Positions 26,866 to 39,590 of a stretch of DNA of 64,000 nucleotides are shown one piece after another. Origin of the DNA: Casuarius casuarius (Eukaryota > Chordata > Aves > Casuariiformes > Casuariidae); contig PTFA01000197.1 in the NCBI GenBank assembly GCA_003342895.1, positions 372,001-436,000 of the forward strand. The letters are read 5' to 3'. The position numbers and the translations under genes were made by a program. The notes under the pieces are model-generated. The model did no database searches, was not told the DNA's origin, and saw nothing but the letters and a program-made list of their open reading frames with translations. Within the stretch, counting starts at the first letter, position 1. Each line of letters opens with the position of its first letter.

Positions 26866-26942
26866 CAGGACTGCATACACATACATGCACAGAGCAAATC
26901 TCACCCCCTTCCCCAAACACAGACACACACACACATACAGAG
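26866..26942. repeat. Interrupted CA-rich microsatellite
   Basis: CA-rich segments (GCATACACATACATGCACAG and AGACACACACACACATACAG) are separated by about 30 bp of non-repetitive sequence. Confidence 0.7.
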
Positions 26943-29859
26943 AAAGAGGCACACACTGCAAGAACCAGTATCTCTAACCCACACATGTAGATACTTACAG
27001 GAAAAGGACACTTCTGCATGCACCAGCTTAATCACAAGTACCCATATGTACATCTACAGCTTTATGCACATGCCAAACACCACTCACCTGTCCCCCTCAC
27101 AGAATACATTGTGCAAAGAAGTTTTGCTTGCCTTCCAGCCACCTCACTGAAGTGAGCATCTCCAGGAAACACTGGAGAAACAGGTCTGCATTCCCACCCA
27201 GTTCCAAGAAGTACCTTTTCACAGCCAGGCTAAGGGTCTGTTTCTGTGCTTACATTTGATGCAACAGGTGCAGCAGTTGGCAAGAGCCAGAGGCAGGCTA
27301 CAGTCTAGCATGGATGGTGAGAAGTGTCAAGCAGGACACAGGATTGCTGCATCAGGCTCTCACACCTGGTATTTTGTCTGCCTGAGATCTTTGGCCATTG
27401 AACATCCCAGATGGCAGTCAGAGACAAGGCAGTAAAGAGGATGGAAAAGAGCATCACCTGAAAACTGAAAACTTGGGCTATCTCCCCCCAAGCCATAATA
27501 TTTATGGGGAAACTAGCCCATGATGCAGCCCATATAGTGATGCTTAAGCCATTCCTCAAGTAAATCTGCTTCTTCTGATTGTCATGGCCTAAGGAAAACT
27601 CTGAAGAACAGTGTTTTCAACACAAAATTCTGCCAGAACAGTGCTTGTCTCTAGCACAAAGTTATCTTTCTTCTCCTGAGTCCCAGGGGACCGTACACCT
27701 AAAATATTCTAGGGACAAGGCTTCTTCCTCTGAGCGCAAATCACTGGACACTTAAATAGCTCCACAAGCATTTTTAAGCATTCTTTGCATCTGTGGAAGA
27801 GGCTAGAATGACATCCTGGAGATCAAACTCACTTTGCTCTCCAGAGAGTATAAGCAAAGGCCATCCTACCCTGTTACTGAGAAAATGGGACAATACATCT
27901 TAAACCACGCTGAAGTCTCCCACATCATTCACTGCCAACATGAAAACACAATGAACTGGTAACCTGCTGCGGAGATGCTACATTCATAGCTATGGACAGA
28001 AAAGCCTGTAGCATAGAGCAGTGCTTTCTTAGCAGCTGTAGAAAAAAAAAACATTACTTCTCATCATCAGTGAAAGCCCCCTGGGTTGTGTTCACCATGA
28101 AGTTAAATGGCAGAGGCCTTGGACTGAAGGAGATATTTTGGATTTGACATGTTCTTTCAAGCAGTTATCTCTGTCACTTCTTTCTCTTGCCACAGTTTAA
28201 TTTCCACTGCTGTTTCTCTGAGTGTCTCTTTCTCAGCAGCTAGGAAAGCTGGTTTCTGGGCCGAGCGTCAAGAAGAAGCAGGGGAAACTGTCGCACAAGG
28301 ATAGCTCCACCTCTCCTCCCATATCTTCTCATGGGGGGTTGTGCACAGGTTAGTGATTATGGAAGAGGGAACTGGTCTGTGGCACATGAAGTGAAGGCAG
28401 TACTGCCCATCACAGACTGCAGGAGCGCTACCAGAAGGACCTAGCGCAATCTAGCACCACCTTTGCAGAGGCAGCTGTACCTGACAGTGTTCAGTGTTAA
28501 ATACTGCTGAAACACGTGTAATAAGCAAAGGACTCTTGCCCAAGGCCACAGGCCAGAAGACCGCTGATACTCACTACGGCTTCAGGGAATTACCAAATGT
28601 CAAGACTTAGCTTTTCTCAAATGCATTAATTTGGGGGGGAATGGGAGGAAGCAGGACATTTTCATTCTTGAAAAATAAATCTTGAACTGATTTATCCCAG
28701 AAATAGGCCCCATTGTAAAACTTACTTACTGTCAAAGACTGTAAATGGAAATCAAAGTCAGTACAATTCAGTCTCCTTCAGATGAAGTTAGGAAAGAGCT
28801 TATCAAAGAAAGATTTAGTGAACTGCATTAGAAGAGTTTAGGGATTTCCTCTGAAATTAGCAAACTGCTGGAGCCAAGGGACATCCTTGCAAACTTTGGT
28901 CCAGACTGTTCTTCCATTAGACAGACTCATAGCAGTGAACACAGGACCTCAAGTATATCCAGATGACCCCGATATAATGGGAAAGAAAGTGTTGTCCTCA
29001 CAGCCTGAAGCCTGAATTCTTTCAATGACAAGGTTTGACAAAAGCAGTCTGGGTGGATCAATCCATTCACAAGCCAGAAGGATCAGCCAGCTGTGGTTTT
29101 GCTGCTGCACTAGCAGAACAGAGGTAATGACCTCATGCACTGCTGCAGCATAGGGGTGTGAGGAACTCCACAAACTGCTCCTCACTTACCAGGCAAGGCC
29201 CATTCCCTGGACTTCTCCTGGCAGAAGCTCTCCACAGCCCATCAGCAGTCCTGCTAGGGAAATTAGAAGCATTTCCCTACCACAGAAAAAGGACACCATC
29301 TTCTTGTTCTTTCTTCTAAGATGATTAACAAAGGAGTCAACAAATCCCTCAACTTTGTTCTGTCACTTTGTACATTCCAAATATCACAGTTTCCTAACTT
29401 CTTGCATCCCCTCCACTCAAAGTGTGCATCCCCTGTTCACTGCCCTGACTCTGAATCCTTTGCCACATTTCTGGTGTTCAGTGTGTGTAAGAGAGAGCTC
29501 CTGAGAGGATCTTTTCTCCAGAAGAGAGGCCAGAGAAGGAAGGACAAATAGTTTATTAGCCAACAAGGATGCTCCACGCACCACAGAAGTAAGATTTCCC
29601 AGACCTCATAAGATCATTGATTTTATTTACATCCCATTCCATATTGTGTATTATTTCAATCTCTCCAAATGCAATAGCAATAAAATTGAAAAACACCCGT
29701 GAAAACACTTCCAATTAACACAAGGTCAGAAAATGACTTTAGAGACCTCCACCATCCATAAAGAAGAAATATGCCCAATACCTCCCTATACAACCATTCA
29801 CCTCAGAAGCAGCCTAAGCAAACAGGCAGGCTGTGCAACTTGTCTAAAAGTTCAACAAC

Positions 29860-29965
29860 CTTGGTCTTCATTTTACCAAGGGCATGGAAGAAAGCAAATA
29901 TCGATATCCAGCACCCTGTGCCAAGATCACACAACTGGTAAGCTACATGTACAAATCTACAGACT
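29860..29965 (+). repeat. MIR-like SINE remnant
   Basis: TTCATTTTACCAAGGGCATG is followed by CACCCTGTGCCAAGATCACA and CAACTGGTAAGCTACATG. This resembles 'cccattttaca..gaggaaac...ttgcccaaggtcacacaactggtaagt' of MIR-type elements. Confidence 0.5.
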
Positions 29966-32190
29966 TTTAGCTCAATTAACCTACCTGATTTCAATCCAAG
30001 TTGAAGCACAAAACTACAAACTGCTGAGGATGAGAAGCCACAGATGGCTCTGGAGAGCAAATTTAGCACCTTCAGCTGCACCCAGAAACACAAAAGAAGA
30101 TAGGCCCATCACTGAAAAAGAGATGCACTGTATGCTCAGTATATGAGCATTATTCATTAAAATTCATATGATTTAGGCATAGGCTCTGTATGGTGCTCTA
30201 TGGTACCCCACTAGCAACAGAGATAATGACCTGAGCAGCAAGGGTATAAAACACATAAAGTAAAATCAATACAAAGATGTTTTCTTACAGTTGGTGTGAT
30301 ACTGCTTGTTGGCATATCCAAAACAAAATCAGATGAGAGATCTTGGTAACAGGAGGTACGCCATCCAGGCTCCTTTCAAGGATCAAACTGGAACACTATC
30401 TAGTGCTTTTCTGAATCTCTGTGGCCTCTTTCAGTCAAGCCTCAGCCTCCAAAACTACTGCAGGGATGGCCTTTGTACTCACATGGAGATCTCGTCCCCC
30501 AAAACTGAGAGAGCACTTCCGTAGATAAGCAAATATCTCGAACTATCCTGTCAGCAAAGGGAACAGAATGGAGGTGTTTAGAGAAGGCATGCATGTGATT
30601 CAGCAGTTGGTTATTATAACCTTCACAGCTTCACCATTCTCAAACTTGGATTGAAACAGATGAAGAAAATCAGAGGTCTTCAGATCTGCTTCCAAACAGA
30701 TATCTCAGCAACCACCTTTCCCTGCAAGGAAGCCCTCTGGCAGACAGGTTGATAAAAAGAAGGATCATCTACTTTAAAAGATAACTCCTCACAAATATCT
30801 CCTAGAGTTGCTCACAGGAGGCTGGTAACCTGCTTTCTCCTCTTTCTACAAAGGTAAGGGGAACGTCAGAAAATCCTTGAAGCCAGTTACAGTTTTCCAG
30901 TGCTATCAGTATTATGCTGCAGGTAGATAGTTGACTGGCTGCATGGCAGTATACAGTTCACTGCTCTGCAAAGTGCTTCCAGAAATGAATGACCACTAAC
31001 AGCAAAATTCGAAGCAGAAATAACCTTCTTTTAGTCTCTTCCACAAAATATGAGTCTGTAATCAAGGATGCAATCAGTCTGCTTTCAACACAGATCCCAG
31101 GAGAGTTATTCGCTTTAACTCTTCCCCTTCCAGTCCCTTCTCCTTTTCCCTTAGCTGTCTTCATGTTCTGGCTTCACTGAGCTTTGCACCACAGTCCTGT
31201 CCAGCACTATTGGAAGGCACAACATTGGGAAAGCATGGAAAGATTTCTAGGCCTGCACAGTTCACATAAAGAGCCAGGCAAGAACTGCATTGCCAGTCCA
31301 CTAGGGAACAAAGTTGCTGCTTCAGCCCCCAAAAGAGGGAATTTGGGTCAGGAAGTGCAGTAGCAATTTTTCAGCATCAGTGTAACTCAGAGTAGTCTGG
31401 GTTGCAACAGTAGAGAAAATTCTGGAGTAAAGAAATGGAAGAGGGAGAGGGTGCAGGGCAGAGGGAAAAAGGCACAGGCTTTGAATGACACTCCCTAGAG
31501 GGAGGTGTTTAGGTGGCCGGTGAAGGAAGCTTTTCAAACACAGAGCACCTCTTTTCTGCTTTAATTTTTAGAATCCATCTGGTAAAGTTGAGATGCTGTA
31601 TAGATGGTTTTCATTATTTTTTATATCCCGCTCCAACCATATCTGGTGTTTTTCCTGCCACCATGCCCCTGCTCACCATACCAATCATAAGCCCTCATTG
31701 GAAAGAGGTTGCAGCTTCAGATTTGTCCAGGACCTTGAACTTGAACTGCTATTCACCCCTAGCTGTTTCCTCAGAAATCAAGGTTCAGTTATTCCCATCA
31801 GTGTCTGCACAGCTTTGCGTTTAGCATTGCAGAAGCTTCTGGAGGAGAGAGAGATGATAATTTCCTCTGAAGGAGGTGCACTGGCTAAGAGTACATTCTT
31901 TTTTTAATACCAGAATCATCTGATTCATGTTTCTGGCTTCCTGAAACACACAGAAATATCCATCTGAATATAAATGAATATAAATAAGAGGAGGCCCCTG
32001 ACATTATTTCTCCTTTCACTGAAAATTTCAAAATATTACCCAAAAATTTGAAGAAAAAAAGCAAATCAATTTGTATTGGTTTGTAGGAACAAAAGCCTCT
32101 AGAATGTCTCTTTTCAAACTTCTCAGCTTTCTCACAAACATTGGAATGTTTCAGTGAAATCAGGCACCTCATATGAAAATTTTATTTTAA

Positions 32191-32226
32191 CTGAAACACT
32201 ATTTTTCCACAAAAAAAGTGTTTCAG
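32191..32226. repeat. 10-bp perfect inverted repeat
   Basis: CTGAAACACT (32191-32200) and AGTGTTTCAG (32217-32226) are exact reverse complements with a 16-base AT-rich spacer. The surrounding 31980-32230 is rich in TGAAAATTTC-like words, so this could be a relic of a small inverted-repeat element. Confidence 0.7.
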
Positions 32227-34469
32227 AGGATTTTTCTGCAGCTAAATTGGATTACAAGTCATTTTCAGATGGAGTCACTCAAATAGATATGTCCCCCCTT
32301 TCTTCTAAGGCCTACCCTTAAGTGCATTGTAACACATGAGCATCAACAGCTCTTCACATAATCTCACTGAGACAAGCCCCCATGAGCACGATAGAGGAAT
32401 GAGTCTTAGCCAGTGCTTGTTCCAGGATAACAGCCACGCTTTCATAATATGAATAACTTCATTGTATCCCCTTTGTATCTCTCTAAATGAAATGCTACTA
32501 AGAGCTTGCCTACGGGGGACAATTTACCAGCAGAATCTGTACCATTTGACGAGTCCTCAGCTTGAAGTCTCTTGCTGACCTTCCATCATACCTTTAGGAA
32601 ACCTCCATTGCCTTTTACTTCACCTCTGCACAGCTGTAATTGCCTTGGTAACAGCAACAGGGACAGGACACGGCTGACAACTAATGCCCCCCAAACTCTT
32701 GCACAGCGTTCCCTGTTGTATTAGGCATAAATGGCAGGGTTTTGGTTGCAGGGAGCTGCAGGGTGCCTTGTACAAAGGAGGCCATGAACTGCCCTGTGCT
32801 GGTCACAGCCAGGTCCAGCCAGCTCCAAAACAGATAAAAACAATCCACCACACCAAAACTGCAACTGGTCGGAGAAGCACATCGCACCACTGCTCAAACA
32901 TATCTAAGAAAGGGCAGTAGCCGCTGGGGAGCTCCTACCTGGCTTTCAGTCCTCTTTCCAAGGTCCACCTACAGGCTCTGCACAGCCCATAGGGAATGTG
33001 CTCACCTCACAGAGCAGAGCCATGGCAGCAGACAGGCCATCACTGCAGCTGGCTCTGCACTCCTGGCAAGAGTCCTGGCTTCGGACACACAGAGCATATG
33101 CAGGACCTTTGGGCTGCAGTGCTAACAGAGGGACAGCACTGCTGAAGCAGAGAGGAAATCCTGGAGTGATTCAGACTTGTCCTCACCTGAGCCTGCTGAG
33201 GTTCATTTCTGCAGGCTCCCTCTTTAGTCAGGGGTCTGACTTAGCCCCTCCACTGGAGAAGGCAGTCCCCCCACTGATTACAGGTCCAACCTTATGAGTA
33301 TCCCCTCCCTTTCCCCTGTGGTCCCAAGCTCTGAGCCTGCTCAGCAGAAGTGGGGCCAACCAGCACCCCAGCTGTCAGTGAGGCTTTGTGCTAAGCAAAG
33401 GCCTATGCTCAAGATAACCTGGCACCCTGCTGAACTTTCCTTTTGTCCCCGTGCAACCCAGCAGGTCAACTGGTTCCTTCCCATCATCCCAGTCAGGCTG
33501 TATCTTCAATGAGGGAGCTGCAGAAACCCCCCACTGAGCTCTTTCCATCCTCTGAGACCAGGCTCAGACAACTCATCTTCCTCAGCTTCCCTCATCACTG
33601 GTCACATCCTCCTCCTCCCACATGCAATACACAATAAAGGCAGATGTCCCCCATTCAATAAGTGTTGCTTTCTGAAGAAGGACTGCCACATACCTATTCC
33701 TCCATTCACGGTCTTTTCATTTCAGATCCTAACCAAAATCATGGGGGGCTTGTTTCTCCCTTACTTACCCCTCTTCATGCCCTTTGTCTGAACTATTTAG
33801 CTTTCTGAAGCATTAGTCGATAAACTGTACAGGAAACACATGACAGAAAAAATTAAATTGTATTGTTAGGTACCTATAAATACCTCAAGTCATTTTTTCA
33901 AAGTGCAGCAATTTCATATCTCTCCCAATACTCTATTTTGAAGCCAGATGTTGACCATGTCAGCTGTGTGCTAAGAATGCATTTTCATGAGTTGCTTTTC
34001 TTGAAGTTCACAATGTGATGGTGGTGGCGGAGGGGGAAGTTCCTGGAAAATTCCACCTGCACAAGCACAGGGTGGATAGCGCAGAGCCCAGCCATGTTCA
34101 TCAGAGCACTGAAGGGCTTCTCAGCCCTCTCGCGTTTCACAGCACAAATTGGGGCCCTATTTCAAGCAAAAGTTGGGGGAAACTTCTACACTCCCACTTA
34201 TAGGAGTGCGGACAGTGTGGATGGGGGAAGAGCATATCTGGAAAGGGAAGATTTCCCCTGGTGGTGGTGTGCTGCTAGCCCTACCGAGCAATGCACAAAC
34301 AGAAATGGAACAATGAAAATAAAAAATGCAGATGTTTCTCCAGTCAGCTCCTCTCCACCGCCCTCACATTTGGTCTGTCCAGTCCCCTGTTCAACAGTCC
34401 CAGTAACCAGGCTCTCACAGTGTTCCTCAGACAACTCCTTCTCATCTTCTAAAAGGATCCAATGATACC

Positions 34470-34655
34470 TGATATTCAGTCTAAATGCACTTTTTATTTT
34501 GTGCCATCCCATTACTCTTTAACTACACTCACTTGGATTGTCCTGAAGAAGTCCTTCCTTTCCTTTATCAATTATACCCTTCAAACCCTTGCATAAAATT
34601 ACCATATTCCCTATCTAGCAAAAATATAAACTTGGGAAAATCTATCCTCATTAAC
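34470..34655 (-). mobile_element. Possible CR1-like LINE fragment
   Basis: The series CCATCCCATTACTCTTTAAC, TCCTGAAGAAGTCCTTCC, ATTATACCCTTCAAACCCTT and AAAATTACCATATTCCCTAT resembles reverse-oriented CR1 tail sequence ('cccattacttcttgtcc...cccttc..tacttgtata..attatcatatcccc'). Divergence is high and the assignment is tentative. Confidence 0.45.
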
Positions 34656-35089
34656 CAGCAAGGGTCCAGGAAGACACAGGTTACCCAGAGAAAGCGGTTT
34701 TTAACTAAAGTTCAAGTAACATTGCACAGTAAACCCTGGGAATACTTCAGAGTGGTTATTTGAGACAGGGGACTCCTTAATGGAGAGAGTCCTTAGTGCA
34801 GATTTCACTAGACTGTGCTCTTTTAATCTTTATTTGTAAGACAGTGTCTCCATTAGTCCCAGGCTAAAGCAAGGTGTCTAGGCAATGAACAGGAAAATAT
34901 ACACACACAGGATTGATTCTGGGACCAAATACAGGAGATGGCACGGATGAGAACAACTGTTCAAATACAGACACGTAGCCCACTACAGGTCTGTTCCTCA
35001 GTTGTCCAGAAAGCCGAGATCTCAAACAGCAACCATCTATACAAAAAGGGACAAGATATTGAGCTTTAAGAACCTACAAATACATGCTG

Positions 35090-35130
35090 ATCTATGGACA
35101 GAAGCTATGGACAAGGATCTATGGACAAGG
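35090..35130. repeat. Imperfect tandem repeat, three units
   Basis: The unit (AT)CTATGGACAAGG occurs three times in 41 bp, the first copy with a small variation (CAGAAG). Confidence 0.8.
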
Positions 35131-37639
35131 AAAACAGCTGTCCACAGGTAACCCTTGTCAGAGGCAGAGAAGCTACAGAAATGAAATGCTGCCATGATCC
35201 CAGCAGTCTTTACAAAGCAAACATAATTAAATGCAGCGATACAAAGAACTCTGGCCTCAGTGAAAATGAGCACACATCTAAGAAGGAAAGCAAATAACTC
35301 CCACTTCTAAGAAAGAACAAAAAAAAAAGGCCTGAAAGAAGTGACCTGAACCATCCTAAAAAGGAATCAGAATCTGTAAAATACCCCAGATGATGCTCAG
35401 AGCAAACAGTTAGAAAGCTGATTTCAGACTGCAGACTGCAAAAAAGGGTCCTTTTCTGTTACTCCCCATTCTCCCACCCTGGACTGGGAGACTTTCGTAT
35501 GACACTGCCTAGAGTGGAAAGCCTCAAGCACATCTCCAGTGCACCCACGTTATACCAGTGATATAGCAGCAAACACTGCTGCCTCTGAATAACCACAGGA
35601 GAAATACCAAGTTAGATTTACTGGAAAAGTAAAAGGATCTGTAGCCCCTATTAGCACTGCCTGCAGCAATGTGCGCCCCATGTTAAGCAGGGGGGAAAGG
35701 AAGCTGTCCCACTGCACACTTCTCCCTTCCTCATAAGCACTCCCTTGCCTGCTACAGCATTGACCAAGATGGTGTTCTGATTAAGCTCTGCAAAAAATTG
35801 ATTTTTCAAAGCAATGTCTGAATGATACAGAATAAAAAAAATAAAGGTATTGGTTCAATCTAAACCCAGGTTTGTTTGCTTTTTTGAATTTTTCACTAAT
35901 CAAAATGTTCTATTCAACACACAAAAAAAAATCCTGTTATCAGTCACTGTTAATAAAACTGACGGAAATTTGGATCCAGACAAGCATCTGCAAAGACACT
36001 TAAAACAGTCAATGGCAAAGGAATTGCATCTTTCAAAAAAATCACAGTCCGAATGTTAGACCTCTCTCCTGAGAGGTGAGAGAGACCTCAGTTTTCAACA
36101 TGTGTCCTGAATCAGGAGAAGGGATTTGAATGCAGGTCTTCCTTAACCTAGAAGTGTGTCCTCACTTTTGGCTAATGAGGCTCAGAGGTGTGAGGGGAGA
36201 TACTGCCATTTCCTCTTCCACTTCAACTCTACAAATGGTACCTAAATACTTCTGTGAGTCTACATGAAAACACTGAAATGTCAAATTTCACTTGTGGCAG
36301 TAAAACTTCCAAAATAAATCCTTTGTACCTGACCAAAATTAATGAATATTTTCATTGATCCAAAACTGTGTTTTTTCAGAGAATCACTTGTTCCTCCCAC
36401 TATATTTCTAAAGCTCTGGCATCATCTTCTGGAAAGAGAAGGACAAGGGCTTTATCACTCCCAGTCTTTAATGATCCATGTCGCTTTCCCCCAAAATAGA
36501 CTTTGGGGACAAAATTGGCCAGAGTCCATTTAAAAATTCCTCCTCTCCTTCAAGCCAAGGCTCCTTTCTTATCCTAGACTGCTATGCAGTGCTGTTTTGC
36601 ATGATTAAAGAGCCAAAACCCATTCTACCTCACAAACGGCTGAATGTTACTCACAGTGAAATGTTGCCTGTATGTTAATTTTGTAAAGTACTTAGGATCC
36701 TTCTTGAAGAAAGGAACAATAGAAATGTAAGTCATTATCATGTACAGTCACTGAGGAAATAAACCTGAGGGAAACAAGCACCAGAAACTGTCACGCAAAA
36801 TGCAGACCAAATCAAAAGCTAAACAGGAACAAGAAAAAGGCTGTCAAACAATCTTCCAGACTTGATATGGCAAGAGACATTGCAGAATACAACTCGCCTA
36901 GCAGAAGGAAATTAAATAGGCCTGGCAAAGCCCTGACTCAGCAGAAGACAGCATAACCCCCCCAGCACATTTTAGATATAAACCCAGGTGAGAAAACGCC
37001 AGACCCCTTCACAAGGAAGAAAGGCCAAAGAATAGTGACAGCAACTCAGACACCACTGGAAGGCAACGAAAGAGTGAGTACTGGGATCTAATGTTACCAA
37101 AGGCAGTCTGAAAAAATTACAGACTCGGGGAAAACACAGTTCAAGCAGAGGGAAAACAAATGACACTGAATATATTGTATGCTCAAATCGATGACACTAA
37201 ATGCATGCCAGAGTTCATAAGCAGCATGAGTAACTCAAGCACACAGTAGCTTCAGTAATAACCATGGTTTTAACACTGAGATACCTTTGGAGAGCAGCAG
37301 AGAAGTTAACGCATAACAGTCCACTGGGGAAAACACTGTCCCAGCCGAGTAAAAATACTGCCAGGACATAGGGCAACATGAAGCCAGGCTAACTAAGCAC
37401 AACCAGGACTCAAACCCAGAGCAAGGAGCATGTGAGTGCTGAGCACAGAAACAGCAGCCAGAACCAACACCAAAGGGAAGAAACCAAGCCAAAGCCACAA
37501 TGAACAAGCTACTCCTCACTGAATAAAAGTCTGAGCAATTTCACATGAAGAAAATTTCATTTCAAATACATCCAGAAGCAAACCTGGCCAAAAGACTTCT
37601 ACTCCAGAAAAAGCAAACTGCAGGCAGCAAAGCCCTAGC

Positions 37640-37711
37640 AAAAAATGGGGGAGGGAAGAAGGAAGATAAAGAAAAACAAAAACAAAAGAAAAAGGAAAAA
37701 GAAATAAAAAG
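37640..37711 (+). repeat. Purine-rich A/G low-complexity tract
   Basis: About 72 bp consist almost wholly of A and G, with runs such as GGGGGAGGGAAGAAGGAAGA and GAAAAAGGAAAAAGAAATAA. The lysine-rich open frame through it (37545-37763 plus) is a consequence of this composition. Confidence 0.85.
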
Positions 37712-38074
37712 TTGGAACCCTTTGAATATGCAATGGAGGACACAGCACCCCTCCCTTCTCTGAAGTCCAGTGTAAAGAAAACAAAACCCTCCTGTTAATA
37801 ATATTCATCAAATGTAAAAATAGAAAAAGCAAAGGATTCACAGGCCAAGCAAAGATGTCGACATGAGACATGTTCTCAAGCAAATGCAACTGAACAGATG
37901 AAAACTCACCCTCAGGCACCAGGGGCACTTTCATTCTCTGTGAGTCTCCTTAAGCAGAAGCTACACTAGTGCTTTCTCCAGACTCAGCTTGGTTAGTTGC
38001 TTCCTCTCTGTCCTCATCTTTTTATGAACATCAGATCTTAAAGCTCCTAAGTTCTTGTGCTTTTCTCAACTGTC

Positions 38075-38088
38075 TTTTTTTTTTTTTT
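38075..38088. repeat. Poly(T) run
   Basis: A homopolymer of 14 T. Confidence 0.9.
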
Positions 38089-39454
38089 CCTTTTCTCATC
38101 ACCAAAAGCACTAGGAAATATCTTGGGCAACTTATTTGCTTTCTGGCTGCTATCGGCCCCCTCCTGTAATTTCTAGTATGTGGCTGGGGACAAAGCAGGG
38201 GAAGCTGAAGTGTGTTGTGCTGTATATCAGTCTCGGTGTTGTAGCTTTAGGGCACATAACCTGCTGGTGTCATTCCTGGGTGCAGTAGAGCTGGGCCAGT
38301 TACTGTTATGCTGACAAACACTCAGCTCACTGATAAATGGAGTTTTTCAGAGAAATCAGTCTTATGCTCAGATTGATATTAGGGAATAGCTTTGGCCTAA
38401 AGAGAGTGGAATAGAGAGGGGATTTTTAAAATGTCAGCATATTTCACTTAGATTTTTCACAATGAAATGCTTTGCTTAAAAATGCCAGTGCACAAAATGA
38501 AAGCTTTAGAAATTTTCATTTCCATGTGACACATTTCTGTTAAAACTGACCTACATTAAAAAAAGGGTTTTAATATATTTAGATAACCTGAAAATAAAAT
38601 GAAACATTTTATTTTGGGGTCAAAGAACATTTTGTGTTGACACAAAAAGAAATATTAATGTTTTCACTCATTTCATCAAAAAATACAAAACAACAGCTAT
38701 GTTTCTCTGTTTCAGTTCTAACAAAGTCAATCTTCCTTACAAGTTTGTTGAGGATGTCATGGACTGATCAAGGATCATGGTATGGATCATTAATACTGTG
38801 CTGCAAGAAGAATATTCAATTACTGCACCTGTGCATGAAAACTCATTTTTCCCACAGGAACTCACCTGTTCCCTGAGTTAGGATATGGTATTATTGTCAA
38901 CATCCTGGGATAGTGCATTTCCATGGTCACTGAAATCTGCCTGGGACTCCACGGACACAGGTACATCTCACATACCACTAAGACCTCCAGGCCAGTGGAA
39001 AGCAGAAGTGTTTCGGACTAGAAGCAGTGTGGCTTTGGCAGTAGTATGCCAGTGCTGTGCAGAGAGGAGGTGCTGTACTGCAAGTTACAGCCTTACCTCA
39101 AGTTTTTTGGCTCTCTGTAAAATTGGGACTGTTGCCTCAGACATTAAGAAGTATAGAAACCTTCCAGCAGCACTGAGTATTTTAAGTTGTTGCGCCTTCT
39201 CAGCAGCAGCTCTCAAAACACTCAAAAGCACCTTTACTGCTTTTTCCTATCAGTCCTTCACTCTCTTGATGAAGCCCCCATAGGCCTGCACAAAGCCACT
39301 TCAATTTCTCCCTTATAACTCTCCGCTGCCTATCAAACCCTTCACAAGTTAGACAGTTGGTGTTGTAGAGCCTGCTGCCTACCATGCTGACTAATGTTGT
39401 CTGATTGTTCCCTTGTACTCCCCCGTTGGTCCATCTGTACCCATCTGCTGCCTT

Positions 39455-39590
39455 TTGTCTTCTAATTAAAGTGTAACCGCCTTGGGGTAGGAGCCACCTT
39501 TTCTGGTTAGCATTGACACAGCTCCCTGCGGAGCGAAGCCACGGGTCCACAACTGGGTGCTAGGCACTGCAACAACACAAGAGGTAACAG
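39455..39590 (+). repeat. Old interspersed repeat tail
   Basis: AATTAAAGTGTAACCGCCTT, GGGGTAGGAGCCACCTTTTC, CACGGGTCCACAACTGGGTG and CTAGGCACTGCAACAACAC fit a tail I recall from sauropsid repeats: 'tgtaagctctttggggcagggacc...tggtccatgactgggg(c)tcctaggcactac..aatac'. The same family appears in reverse at 45072-45165. The class is uncertain (LINE tail or SINE). Confidence 0.65.

Larger units (their letters stand above)
24126..34465. other. GRIN2B: Intronic sequence with scattered old repeats, no recognised genes
   Basis: Apart from the CR1, SINE-like, duplication and inverted-repeat entries listed separately, I recognise nothing in this stretch. A part at about 32680-33660 is relatively G+C-rich and has overlapping open frames on both strands, but none carries a known motif. 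Confidence 0.55.
34656..39450. other. GRIN2B: Intronic sequence without recognised genes
   Basis: It contains a short tandem repeat at 35090-35130, a purine tract at 37640-37711, poly(T) at 38075-38088 and an AT-rich stretch at 38420-38640. I recognise no gene or RNA. Confidence 0.55.
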
